Shown: piece after piece, positions 1 to 9,490 of the stretch
Numbering within the stretch: the stretch's first letter is position 1
How the letters are laid out: each line of letters opens with the position of its first letter
NCBI GenBank assembly: GCA_020186115.1
Contig: WSYJ01000099.1
Span: 248,001 to 312,000, forward strand
Source of the DNA: Histomonas meleagridis
Taxonomy: Eukaryota > Parabasalia > Tritrichomonadida > Dientamoebidae
Reading direction: 5' to 3'
DNA: 64,000 nt
The notes under the pieces: generated by a model
Database searches by the model: none
The model's input: only the letters and a program-made list of their open reading frames with translations
What the model was told of the DNA's origin: nothing
Position numbers and translations under genes: made by a program

Positions 1-2465
1 GTTAATTTCTCATAATCACTTCGTAATTGTTCAATCATCGGACGAATGTTACGTTGTACCTTTTGTTGTGATTGTTGTTTATGGTAAAGTCGTTGTCGAG
101 TGATTAATTGATTTGTCAATTCATTCAAATCTTGAACATGAGAAATTAAGGTCCGTTGACGTTCATCGGGTGAAAATGACGTGATACGAAATGCTAAATC
201 TGGGATATAACCACAAATTGCGCATAAAAGTGTTTCAGAATCTAATTCTTCTTTTTCAATCAAATTATCAATAAGTGTATCAAATGATGGATTAGATCGT
301 TGGAGATATATAAATTGTGCTAATCCTAATTTATCATTGGTATTTATTTCAAAATCTCGATTTAAAAAATGGAGAACGTTACTCGCAAACGGCCACACAC
401 CGATAGACTTCAGATTGCGGTTTGAGGGCTTATTGAAAAATGTGAGAATTGAAGAAAACCACGATTGAATGCAATAACCGACGCCGAAGAGTACGTTAGT
501 TGAAGAAATACGTTTACCATCGGCTATCATCTTGATAATAAAAGATTCGGCATCAGAAGGTGCAGGACATAAAGACAATGTGTAAAGGTATATTAATTGA
601 ACTAAATCTGATTTTTCACTTGGAGTTATGTTGTGAAGAATTTGTGATATTTGGTTTGGCTCATCAATAAGTCGATATGATAAATATAATGCAAGTGAAA
701 AGCCACACGAAAAACGAATTCGTTCGTCTTTGATATCTTTTGATGCTATTGTGGCTAAACATCGTTCAATGATTGATTGTGAAACTGACATATTGAAGAC
801 ACATTCACCAGCTTCAACTAAAATTTTGATCCACTCAACAGTGACATTCTTAAAAACATCAAAAAACATTGTAAATGCAGTTGCTAATTGAAGCATACGA
901 GATGTGGTCATTGGCTTCTGAAGTTCTTCATTGACAACTTCGGCAAGAATGTCGGTCTTGGAGTTGACAATTGGCTCTTTTTCAGGAAGAAGAGAAATCA
1001 GACTATTGAAATGAGAAACTTTTTCATATGGAAGACGAAGAAGGCCACTGATGACTGAAATCTTATCTTTCTTACAAAGCTTGTCAAGAAGTGGTTTAGC
1101 AATTTCGACATCATCAGGGTCATTTAATCCGATAATACAATAATGAATAAGGTCATCAAAATCCAGACCATCCTCTGAAACGGTACGAATACTGTGGTAA
1201 TCATTCCAAACAAATTCTTCGTCGATTGTCTCAGATCCAACTGCGTAAGCGATTGCATTAAGTAAATGAATTCTAATGACTTTTGGACATTTTTTCATCA
1301 AATGTCTTATTTTTGGAAAAACAAGTGGAACAGTATCAGGATATCTCGAAGAAAGAAGTTCAAGTCCTATTACGGCGGCCGTTAAGATTTCAATATCTGT
1401 TTTATCGTCGAGCTTTGAAAATTCTGATAAATAAAGGTGTGAAAGGTTTGGATCGCCGATGCACCACTTCGCAAGCAAAGTGTAATAAAACGGCAAGGAA
1501 TTGGGAATTGAGAACTTCTCGCTTGAAGCAAGCAAAAAGTCATGAAGTTGCCTTGGATCCTTCTCTTTTGCAATTCGCTTTTTGATTTCTTTTTGGAGAG
1601 ATTTGTTAAATTTTACTGCTCTACACAAACGTGGACTCGACATTTCGTTAGGGACTTTTTGGAGCATTTGCATACGAAGCATTGGTGGAAGTTGATTAAG
1701 ACCAACTTCGATGATTTTTGATTCATCAAATTTATATGGATTTTTCCGAGTTGTATTTGCCCAACTTACAAATAATTTTGGAACTTTGAGTTTGGTTTCT
1801 ATGATGAGTTCAATGATTTTATTCGGATCTGATAATGCCATTGCGTTATTTATTAAAATCGAAAGCAGTTTATCATTTGTATACTTTCTTTCTACTAGAT
1901 AGTAAGAAATTGAAAGGAATTCGAAGTAAAGATCATTTGAATATGTTGATGGAATTTGAGAAAGACATTTGAGAGCAAAATCAAAATCAGAACTAGTTGT
2001 AATGTATCTAAAGAGAAGCTCATCTCTTATTCCAATGATGTGAGTTTCTTTTTCACTTGGAATATTTTTAAAAAGAAGTTCTAAAAGTGGATGGAGAAAC
2101 AAATTAAAATGAGAATGAACTGAAATGAAATATGAAACAGCATAACATTTTTCAGTGTATAAGTTTCTGTATATTAATTCAGCTGTTTTTTGTGGATTTT
2201 GGTGAATTAAAATTAGATCAAGAAATGGTAAATAATAATCTTCATTTCTCTCGGTGTCAAACACATGCGAAACACTGTTTAGTATTTTTGGTTTGAAATT
2301 TTGGTTTTTTGGTAATGTTAATAATTGTGAAAATCTGGATAAACAAAATTCAAAATAAATTTTTGAAACAGAATATAGGCTACTTAGGCATGACAAGTCA
2401 TCGCTAAGATTGTTTGAAGGGATTAATTTAGCCTTTGCTAATAATTCTTGAGAAGCCTTACTCAT
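1..2465 (-). CDS. Large alpha-helical (HEAT/ARM-like) protein, 3' end off the window
   Basis: Reading the minus strand from the ATG at 2465 gives an uninterrupted frame of about 821 codons that is still open at base 1, so the C-terminus is missing. The translation is almost entirely amphipathic helix with many Leu, Ile and Phe and no low-complexity tract. It begins MSKASQELLAKAKLIPSN. This resembles HEAT/ARM-type solenoids, but I recognise no specific family. The start is supported because stops close the frame upstream, and an AAACGG box lies about 55 nt before the ATG (2517-2522 on the minus strand). Function is unknown. Nuclear transport, scaffold or focadhesin-like roles are possible but not supported by any motif I can see. 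Confidence 0.75.
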   Translation of the reverse strand, partial: MSKASQELLAKAKLIPSNNLSDDLSCLSSLYSVSKIYFEFCLSRFSQLLTLPKNQNFKPKILNSVSHVFDTERNEDYYLPFLDLILIHQNPQKTAELIYRNLYTEKCYAVSYFISVHSHFNLFLHPLLELLFKNIPSEKETHIIGIRDELLFRYITTSSDFDFALKCLSQIPSTYSNDLYFEFLSISYYLVERKYTNDKLLSILINNAMALSDPNKIIELIIETKLKVPKLFVSWANTTRKNPYKFDESKIIEVGLNQLPPMLRMQMLQKVPNEMSSPRLCRAVKFNKSLQKEIKKRIAKEKDPRQLHDFLLASSEKFSIPNSLPFYYTLLAKWCIGDPNLSHLYLSEFSKLDDKTDIEILTAAVIGLELLSSRYPDTVPLVFPKIRHLMKKCPKVIRIHLLNAIAYAVGSETIDEEFVWNDYHSIRTVSEDGLDFDDLIHYCIIGLNDPDDVEIAKPLLDKLCKKDKISVISGLLRLPYEKVSHFNSLISLLPEKEPIVNSKTDILAEVVNEELQKPMTTSRMLQLATAFTMFFDVFKNVTVEWIKILVEAGECVFNMSVSQSIIERCLATIASKDIKDERIRFSCGFSLALYLSYRLIDEPNQISQILHNITPSEKSDLVQLIYLYTLSLCPAPSDAESFIIKMIADGKRISSTNVLFGVGYCIQSWFSSILTFFNKPSNRNLKSIGVWPFASNVLHFLNRDFEINTNDKLGLAQFIYLQRSNPSFDTLIDNLIEKEELDSETLLCAICGYIPDLAFRITSFSPDERQRTLISHVQDLNELTNQLITRQRLYHKQQSQQKVQRNIRPMIEQLRSDYEKL

Positions 2466-2516
2466 TAAGAACAGACACTTTTTGCATAAACAGCCACACA
2501 ATTTTTCAAACAAGTA

Positions 2517-2522
2517 AACCGT
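2517..2522 (-). promoter_or_regulatory. AACGG box upstream of the 2465 gene
   Basis: AAACGG lies about 55 nt before the ATG of the large helical gene. The same GC-containing box recurs upstream of many genes in this window, and Myb-type recognition of AACG cores is known in trichomonads. Its function here is inferred from recurrence only. Confidence 0.35.
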
Positions 2523-2574
2523 TTATAAATTCACCAATACGCTCACTAAGTCAAATTTTAAAACAAATATATAT

Positions 2575-2905
2575 TTAATGGAATATACATATGGTAGTAC
2601 TTGATTTTATATTATTCTTTAATTCCTTTTGTTTAGAAATTATCAAATTTTTTATATAATTTTCATTCTTGAAAGATGCAATATCAAGTGCTGTTCTAAA
2701 TAAGTTAAATAATTTCCAAATATTATTTTAAAATATCCAATTATTAAAATATATCTCAAATAACTCATATAAATATTTTTAGCATAAATATCAATTCCTT
2801 TTTGCTCAAGAAGTAATTGAGCCATTTCTGTGATTCCATTCCAAGTTGCAAACATAAGTGCTGTATAAAATATTTTAAATGATTTCCAAATATTATTTTG
2901 AAAGA
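2575..2905 (-). repeat. Two out-of-frame ankyrin cassettes of locus A
   Basis: Downstream of the stop at 2906 are two ankyrin units, each beginning near a CAGCACTT sequence. They are separated from the previous unit by an AT-rich insert containing the conserved AATAATATTTGGAAAT core. The second unit resembles a C-terminal capping repeat (TALDIASFKNENYIKN). The same cassette type is found at 17414-18381, 20660-21060 and 52604-53412. Confidence 0.7.
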
Positions 2906-4071
2906 TTAAATGATTGAAATAAATATAAAATAAAACAAATTAATATTTTTAGCATTAACATCAATTCCTTCTTTATCAAGAAGTAATTTAACTATTTCTG
3001 TATGACCATTTTCGGATGAAGCTATTAATACTTTTCCCGCTTCAATGTTTCCAAGCAAGCATTTGACGAAAAATATATCACCACTTTTTATTAATTCATA
3101 AATAATTTCATCAATTTTTATTTTCTCATTTAAAAAAAATAAAATCAATTCATAGTTATAAGAAGAAATACATTTCCTTACCAAATAATTAATATTTGAA
3201 GTTCCAAAAATTTTATTTTCATAAATATAATTAAAGATATCATTTTGATGAAATTCTATTACATTTTCAAATGAATTTGATAATGATGAATGGCTTTGTT
3301 CACATAAATGAATGATTTCAAGATTTCTGCCTGCTACTGCATATTTACCAGTATTCATTAACCTAGAATGATTTAATAACAAATATTTAAAACAGTTGAT
3401 TGATCCAAAAAATGCTGCAAAATCATTTAACGTAACACTATTTTGATTAATATATGAACATCTTTCATAAAGTGATGGTCTAATTAGTTGAGTAAATGTG
3501 AAATTCGGTTGTGATGATATTTCTTGAAGTTTTTCGATATCATCATTTCGAATTATTTTTGATATTTCATTTGGATTAACACCTTCTTTAATTAATTGCT
3601 TATGAAGTTCCCAATCATTCTTTGAAAGTTTATCAATATTATGTTTTATTTCATCATTGAATTGATAAGAATTAATATTTAATGAATTAATTTCTTTGAG
3701 TTTTATAATGTATAAAATATAATGTTTTCTTGTTTTAACTATATTTAGGTTTATCATTTCTTTTTCTATCATTTTCTCAAGTAAAAAATTTGATTCTTGC
3801 ATATCTGAATCAAGTAGTAATTGCGTAAAAATATCTATAATAGTATTCTTTTCTTTTTGATGAATAGCATTTATAAAATTCAAGCACACATCAAAGTCAA
3901 TTATTCTTGATACAAAGCATGTGTAGATTAAATGACACAAAGTATATTCATTGAATTATTATCAAATGATCTGAACTGATTCCTCTACATTATTGACATT
4001 TAATTCACGAATGATTTTTTGAATTAGCACAAGGTCATGAAGGCATTTTTCATTTGCTTGCTGTTCCATCG
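2575..4071 (-). pseudogene. Broken DUF3447/ankyrin protein gene (locus A)
   Basis: A start at 4071 (MEQQANEKCL) opens an N-terminal segment like that of the intact homologue at 51365. This frame meets TGA near 3944, and the coding signal resumes in another frame, with residues missing. The long open piece 3940-2906 carries the family hallmarks: a SKNDWELHKQLI segment, NEISKIIRNDDIEKLQEIS, the DUF3447 core around the HLCEQ motif, then an ankyrin unit. That piece ends in a hydrophobic tail and a stop at 2906. Two further ankyrin units follow in shifted frames, the last looking like a capping repeat that ends at a TAA at 2577-2575. Either the locus is a decayed gene, or the inserts between the repeats are removed or bypassed in a way I cannot see. 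The N-terminal break argues for decay. Confidence 0.6.
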
Positions 4072-4177
4072 CAAAATATCGATTGATGAGAAATCCCCCA
4101 TAATTTATAGGTTTACATTCATTCAAAACAAGAAAACTGACACAGAAAATTTGGGGCACACCAATTTTTAAACGGCC

Positions 4178-4182
4178 TCATA
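4178..4182 (+). promoter_or_regulatory. Initiator TCATA of the dehydrogenase gene
   Basis: TCATA fits the trichomonad initiator TCA-Py-(T/A). With the A at 4180 as start of transcription the 5' leader would be 14 nt. An AACGGCC box at 4171-4177 abuts it, and a minus-oriented GTGCCCCAAATTTT lies at 4146-4159. Confidence 0.5.
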
Positions 4183-4193
4183 TCAGTTGCTAA

Positions 4194-5135
4194 ATGAAAA
4201 TTGTTTTATTAGAAGGACTTGGCGTTTCCGATGAAGTGATAGCTAAGCACGCAAATAAGCTTAAAGAAATGGGTCATAGCTTTGTTGCATATCCAAAAGA
4301 TACTAATCCATCAGTTCAAATTGAAAGAGTCCGAGATGCAGATGTCATAATGCTTGCAAATATGCCACTGCCACAAGCCGTCCTTGACGCAGCCACAAAT
4401 GTCAAATTTATTAATGTTGCCTTTACAGGTGTTGATCATATTCCAGTTTCTTCTGCCAAAAGTCGTGGTATTGCCATTAGTAATGCATCTGGCTATGCCA
4501 CACAAGCTGTTTCTGAACTTTGCATCAGTTTTATGATCCAACTTCTTCGAAATATTCCACAAACCGAGCAACGTTGTCGTAACGGTGGAACCAAAGATGG
4601 CCTAGTTGGCAATCTTCTTTGTGGGAAAACTATTGGTATTATTGGGACAGGTGCCATTGGTAAAAAAGTTGCAAATCTATGTAAAGCGTTTGGTTGTACC
4701 GTCATTGGATATAACCGAAGCAAAGTAACTGATCCATCCATTGATGCGCAAGTGTCATTAGATGAACTTCTCCAACGTTCTGATGTTGTATCTCTTCATT
4801 GTCCACTCACTGAGCAAACGAAGGGAATGATTGGAGCCAAAGAGTTATCTCTTATGAAGAAGAGCGCGATACTCATAAACACTGCGCGTGGTGCTGTTGT
4901 TGATTCGCAAGCACTTGCTGATGCGCTACAAAATGGAACAATTGCAGGCGCTGCATGCGATGTATTTGAGAATGAGCCGCCAATTGACAAAAATCATCCA
5001 CTTCTAAAGTGTCCAAATACAATTGTGACACCACATATCGCATTCGCTTCTGTCGAGTCAATGGAACAAAGAGCGGAAATAGTGTTCAATAACTTATACT
5101 CGTGGCTTGATGGAAAGCAAATAAACGCAATTTAA
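4194..5135 (+). CDS. D-isomer-specific 2-hydroxyacid dehydrogenase
   Basis: The 313-residue protein is a full-length NAD-dependent D-2-hydroxyacid dehydrogenase, the family that reduces 2-keto acids to D-2-hydroxyacids or oxidises phosphoglycerate. The Rossmann glycine motif GIIGTGAIGKK is at about residues 147-157. The catalytic Arg is in NTARGAVVD (about 229), the Glu in ENEPP (about 259) and the His in PHIAFAS (about 280). The substrate cannot be fixed from sequence, and the length excludes the longer ACT-domain PHGDH forms. A cytosolic location is likely, as no signal peptide is visible. The gene is richer in G+C than its surroundings, and the protein looks bacterial in style, which would fit the many laterally acquired metabolic enzymes of trichomonads; that origin is inference. 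It is divergent from ankyrin locus A. Confidence 0.9.
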   Translation: MKIVLLEGLGVSDEVIAKHANKLKEMGHSFVAYPKDTNPSVQIERVRDADVIMLANMPLPQAVLDAATNVKFINVAFTGVDHIPVSSAKSRGIAISNASGYATQAVSELCISFMIQLLRNIPQTEQRCRNGGTKDGLVGNLLCGKTIGIIGTGAIGKKVANLCKAFGCTVIGYNRSKVTDPSIDAQVSLDELLQRSDVVSLHCPLTEQTKGMIGAKELSLMKKSAILINTARGAVVDSQALADALQNGTIAGAACDVFENEPPIDKNHPLLKCPNTIVTPHIAFASVESMEQRAEIVFNNLYSWLDGKQINAI

Positions 5136-5379
5136 ACATTTGTTTTTGTTCCCTAATTTTTATGTATGTATGTAAATTCTTTAATAGAATATGATAATTT
5201 AGGTTAAGAGATTTATCTTTTTCTAAGGTGAGTTAGGCTATAAAGAAAAATTGAACATGATATCTTAAATGGAAATTACAAAATTAAGATAATTGATGGT
5301 TGCTTCAAAAAAAAATATTTGTGAACTACTTGAATAACTTTTGCTAAGATTTAATGGATACAATGAAAGGATATTTCGA

Positions 5380-6636
5380 ATGCAGAAAGTTGAACAAACG
5401 AATATATTAACGGTCGTCACATTAATGAAGGAAAATGAAGAGCTGTCGCATCAGGAAATCCTTTCAATAGCCGAAAACAATATGTGCGACTGTTCTGGTA
5501 AGTGCTTCACAAGCTTCTCAAAGTTTAAATGTCCTTCATTAGCAAAGGTTTTAAATTTTACAAATAATTGCATTACAGATTTCAATGGATTTGAACCAAA
5601 CTCAAATCTAGAGAAACTAATATTAGATGATAACCCACTTCTTTCTTTCCAAGGCTTAATTGAAGATCAAAAAATTAAATCTTTTTCAGCTCAAAACACA
5701 CCAATTTCTCTTCTCCCAAGTTTTCGTCAGCTTGCAATCCTAGCCTTTGGCCCTTCAATTGAAGAAATAAATAACGAAAAAGTTACGATTTCAGAGCGAA
5801 AAATATTATCACCAGAATATCTTTCAAATTATTTCTCACCTTCAAGCACATCAGCAAATGACAAAGAAAGCGGAATTAACATTCTTAACAAACTTCGAAA
5901 AGCTGTACGAAATGGTTGGATTGATACATCAATTCCAAAAAAGCTTGATTTAATTGAAATCAGATCTCTTGAAACTGAAATGGATCCCATTTCTGTCCGT
6001 GCCATGCGTGTAATGGATCTTTCGCACGCAAGCGAAGACAAAATTAATGATTTGTTTGAAAAAATCTTTCAACCAAGCACCACTAAACCCAAGCGCTTTA
6101 AAGCGCATGATGTTAATGATGAACGGATTGCTAAGCAGCAAGAGCTTATTGCCTTCATGCAGAATCAGCTTGAGCAACTGAAGGAAATCAACGCATCAAA
6201 AACCAAAAAAGTGTCAAAGAAAAAGTCGGGAAAAACCGAAAACGAAGAACTTTCAGCTGAAACAGAGCAATTATATGAAAAGTTGCTTGAGGAAGTTGGC
6301 CAAGGCTTAATACAGAACTCAGAGTATGTGGAAGAACATACTAGTGCAAATAACCCAATTGGTTTAAGAAATGCAGTTGCGAAATTACTCGGAGTGAATC
6401 CTGGCATAGGAGATGTCAAACTCGCAAAGATGCTGGGACGCATGAAAAGGATTGAAAATGATACAGAAGAGCAAATAGAGCAACATGTTGAGGAAGAAGA
6501 AAAAATGGAAAATGAGAAACCTGCGGCGGAAAATGAACGCAAAGCAAACAGTGAAACAGAGGTAAAGGATGTAGAAGAAATAGAAGAAAATATAAAATCA
6601 ACAACAGAAGAAGAAGAACATACACCCGAAGAATGA
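5380..6636 (+). CDS. Leucine-rich repeat protein with coiled coil and acidic tail
   Basis: The first in-frame ATG is 5380; the open frame continues a little upstream without an ATG, giving 418 residues. Residues about 35-125 hold irregular leucine-rich repeats (CPSLAKVLNFTNNCITDF, NLEKLILDDNPLLSF). These are followed by a helical region, a Lys-rich coiled coil around 245-300 and a Glu-rich C-terminal tail. A short helical motif (LLGVNPGIGDVKLAKMLGRM) precedes the tail. LRR proteins of this shape usually act as cytosolic or nuclear adaptors. No enzymatic motif is present and the partner is unknown. It ends in TGA, showing that TGA is a normal stop here. Confidence 0.75.
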   Translation: MQKVEQTNILTVVTLMKENEELSHQEILSIAENNMCDCSGKCFTSFSKFKCPSLAKVLNFTNNCITDFNGFEPNSNLEKLILDDNPLLSFQGLIEDQKIKSFSAQNTPISLLPSFRQLAILAFGPSIEEINNEKVTISERKILSPEYLSNYFSPSSTSANDKESGINILNKLRKAVRNGWIDTSIPKKLDLIEIRSLETEMDPISVRAMRVMDLSHASEDKINDLFEKIFQPSTTKPKRFKAHDVNDERIAKQQELIAFMQNQLEQLKEINASKTKKVSKKKSGKTENEELSAETEQLYEKLLEEVGQGLIQNSEYVEEHTSANNPIGLRNAVAKLLGVNPGIGDVKLAKMLGRMKRIENDTEEQIEQHVEEEEKMENEKPAAENERKANSETEVKDVEEIEENIKSTTEEEEHTPEE

Positions 6637-6919
6637 ATTTTAAATAAATCTTATTTTTTCGCTATTTTGAAGCAAAGATTAACTACAATTATTATCACTC
6701 TAAATGAATGAAAAAAATTTAAATTTTTCGAACAAATGTTATCCCAAATTTGAAAATTTGAAATATGGAATTCTTTTATTTGAAACATCATAATGATATG
6801 TTAAATTAACTTATATTTTCCTGACCAAAGAAATAAATTAAGATCTAAAATTTTGTTTCGAGTTTTACTAATATTACATTTTCTTTTGTTTTTTGAGCTA
6901 TAAAATTCAATCTTGCCGT

Positions 6920-8041
6920 TCAAATGGTGAGATACTGTGGGATGTTGCTGAATTTCCTTAGAGTACATGTGAATCGTCCGTGCTGTACAACTTGAACATC
7001 TTCAACAACTGGAGTAAAAGGTTCTTTTGCTTTTTTATTACTATCAAAATCCTGACAGAAATCAAATTTAATTTTCTTTTCCTTTTTTGGAATTCCTGGC
7101 AAAGGTGCGCTTGCGCGTAAGTCCGGAACCTTTTGATTGCCATTCATAATTTCAAATCTTCTGTCCAAAGGAAGAATTTGGTTCATCAAAATTGTTTTGA
7201 TATATTCTTTTCCTTTTGCTTTCTTTAAGAACTTATGCTTTAGAAGTTCACTTGCTGAAGGCCTGTGTGCTGGGTCAATAGTTAAGCACTTTTCTACGAA
7301 ATCATGAAAACTTTTTGAAAACATATCGCTAGGAAGGGATGGCGCTTTTCCTTTACATATTTCACGTACAAGTTCTAAATCACTTTTATAATGCAATGGA
7401 TTCCTGCCCATCGCAAGAGAAATTGCTGTGATGCCGAGGCTCCATATGTCGGAAAGTTCGGTGTGCCCCTCGCGACCGTTTAAAATTTCTGGAGATGAAT
7501 AACATGTTGAACTAATTGATGAAAAACGTGCAGCCTTTCGATGTCCTTCTTGAAGTAACCCAGCAGATTCGTATAAGTTCCCGATTTTTACTTCACCAAG
7601 GTGAGAAATTAAGATATTAGATGGTTGAACATTTCGATGAATTTGATGATTGGAATGAAAGTATTCTAAAAATTTTAGTGTTTTTTTAATAATCGTAGCC
7701 AATAAAATCTCATCCTTGAAGCCATTTTGAAAAGAAAAATCAATAATATCCGAGCATGAACCACCGTCCATGTACTCAGAAACTATCCAAAGTGATGAAT
7801 TTACTGTGAAAGAACAATAGTATTGAATAAGGTTTGGATGTTGAGATGTTGACCAAATAGAAACGCCTCTTCGAAAACGTTGGAAATCGATTTTATTTTC
7901 TTCCATATTGATTATCTTTATTGCACATAATTGATCATTTGATAAACATCGTGCAACGTAGACTTCGGATATGCCTCCTTGGCCTATTTTATGAAGTATT
8001 TGATATTGAGATGAATAGTGAGGAAACAAAGTTCTGCTCAT
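6920..8041 (-). CDS. STRAD-like STE20-family pseudokinase
   Basis: The 373-residue protein has a STE20-group kinase fold at about residues 13-275: glycine loop GQGGISEVYVA, an AIK lysine at 42, the activation-segment end SSPEIL, SDIWSLGITA, and HRPSASELL. Two catalytic residues are absent. The HRD Asp is Asn (HRNVQPSN, 135-142) and the DFG triplet is GNL (154-156). An alpha-C glutamate is not obvious. The catalytic-loop wording followed by ILIS is reminiscent of STRAD, the pseudokinase that activates LKB1 in other eukaryotes. The protein probably works allosterically rather than as an enzyme. A C-terminal extension of about 80 residues carries a GRFTCT motif also seen in the divergent neighbour at 8626. 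It starts at ATG 8041. Confidence 0.8.
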   Translation of the reverse strand: MSRTLFPHYSSQYQILHKIGQGGISEVYVARCLSNDQLCAIKIINMEENKIDFQRFRRGVSIWSTSQHPNLIQYYCSFTVNSSLWIVSEYMDGGSCSDIIDFSFQNGFKDEILLATIIKKTLKFLEYFHSNHQIHRNVQPSNILISHLGEVKIGNLYESAGLLQEGHRKAARFSSISSTCYSSPEILNGREGHTELSDIWSLGITAISLAMGRNPLHYKSDLELVREICKGKAPSLPSDMFSKSFHDFVEKCLTIDPAHRPSASELLKHKFLKKAKGKEYIKTILMNQILPLDRRFEIMNGNQKVPDLRASAPLPGIPKKEKKIKFDFCQDFDSNKKAKEPFTPVVEDVQVVQHGRFTCTLRKFSNIPQYLTI

Positions 8042-8625
8042 TCAGCTTGTTTGAATTCTTTTTTTTCAATACGAAGGTAAGCACTGAAATTTTTTATTTC
8101 AATTGAAAATTGGTATGATGCGTCCTGGCGTAATTCGTTTAATTATTTGAGGCATGTTTACAAACCGAAATTTTCAAAGATTTTGGTTTGGATTCATGCC
8201 ATCATTGATTTTAAGATCAATACTAGAATTTGCTTCTGGTGTTAGCATAAATTTTATTTAGATTTTTAATAGATGTATATTCATATAGATTTTAAAATCA
8301 ATCTGATAAATCTTTCCCTCAAAGATCTTTTTTCAAAATAAAACCCGAAAAATACTCTGTCAACAAATCGAGGTTTGTTGGAAATGGCATTATAGTTGTA
8401 TCAATTTTCAAAAAATTGATATTTATTTAATAAACTTAAATTTTTCCTCATTTTTAAATAAGGGCTTGGTAAAAACAAAACCGCATGAATGAAATATGTT
8501 TCCCTCGTCGGAGGGAGATGGTTTTCCATCAAAAGCAGTGTCAGATAGAAAACGGTTTTTCCCCAGCCAACAATTAATTTTAAACCATACAAAATTTTGT
8601 TAATTTAAGAAATTTTGAATTGCAA
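8042..8625. other. Divergent intergenic region between pseudokinase and small GRF-motif gene
   Basis: This 584-bp AT-rich spacer separates two head-to-head genes. It holds an AACGG box at 8551-8555 followed by TTTTCCCCAGCCAA, about 55 nt before the plus-strand ATG. A 14-bp identical copy of that G/C block lies upstream of the Rab gene near 57547. No gene or structured RNA is evident. Confidence 0.5.
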
Positions 8626-9072
8626 ATGGGTTCACAGATGAATGAGGGATGCAACAACATGTTTTTTGATTTAACAGTTCCTAAGAAAGTCTCTTCTCAA
8701 GAATCGAGCTCAGAACCAATACAAGACACCCGGACTATTAAACCTCCAAGTAAATTATCAAATTATTATCAGAACCAAGAATTAATTGATGAAGAAGATG
8801 CAAACAAAATTTACAAATGCAATCACTCTTCATCACCAACAATTGTTACAAGCTCTGGCAGATTCACATTCACATATCAAGAAAAGCAACAGAGCGAAAT
8901 TGAAATAAATAAAAACAACAGAGTCATCAAAATTACTAAGATAGCACAGCCAAAAAGGCCAAATAATAATATAGCTAATCAAAGAAGATTTTCGGTCGAA
9001 ATACATTTCCCAACAAAAAACGATCAAATAAGTAGTTCAATGGGCTATGATGAGCTTATTGATATTTTTTGA
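8626..9072 (+). CDS. Small disordered protein with GRFT and RFSV motifs
   Basis: The ATG at 8626 opens 148 codons rich in Ser, Asn, Gln and Lys, with no predicted fold. Two short motifs stand out: SSGRFTFT, matching the GRFT motif in the C-tail of the adjacent pseudokinase, and RRFSVE, which fits the RFx(V/I) docking motif recognised by OSR1/SPAK-type CCT domains in other eukaryotes. The first two residues, MG followed by Ser, could permit N-myristoylation, but the context is weak. The head-to-head arrangement with the pseudokinase gene suggests they may share a kinase pathway; this is inference. The family is not recognised. Confidence 0.6.
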   Translation: MGSQMNEGCNNMFFDLTVPKKVSSQESSSEPIQDTRTIKPPSKLSNYYQNQELIDEEDANKIYKCNHSSSPTIVTSSGRFTFTYQEKQQSEIEINKNNRVIKITKIAQPKRPNNNIANQRRFSVEIHFPTKNDQISSSMGYDELIDIF

Positions 9073-9490
9073 ATATTATTGATAAATAACACTCAGTTTC
9101 TTATATTTTATTTTGAAACAAACTTTGTTAATTTCATTGGGGTGCCCCGTGCGCTCTATCGTTTAGAAATGAGGGATTTGCACCAAAAATTTTCGGCAAC
9201 TTCAAGTTTTAACATTTTCGTAGTATTATTCAAAACTTTATACTTTGTGCCTTTTATAAGCTAATGAGATTCCTTAATTCTCTTTGCTCTTTATTAAATA
9301 GAGATAATTTTAATTATTATTTTCTTTTTTTTAATCATTATTTTTATTTTTTAAATATATTTAAATATAAGGACAGAACAAGAATGTTAGTTGGGCATTA
9401 TGGTAAAGGACATATTATTTAAAGTTAAAAAAACAAATTTCAACCAATTTTTTATTCAAATTTTAAACAAGCAATAAATTATTTTTATAA
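9073..9490. other. Intergenic, with a palindromic GGGGTGCCCC block
   Basis: This is mostly AT-rich spacer. GGGGTGCCCC at about 9139-9148 resembles the upstream block of the uS12 gene. An ORF of 31 codons (9169-9264) begins about 20 nt downstream of it. The ORF has no recognisable similarity and may be chance. Nothing else is seen. Confidence 0.35.

Noticed and set aside
9169-9264. 31-codon ORF after a GGGGTGCCCC block
   Set aside because: Position relative to the block is suggestive, but length and composition are within chance and no similarity is apparent; kept only as a note in the intergenic entry.
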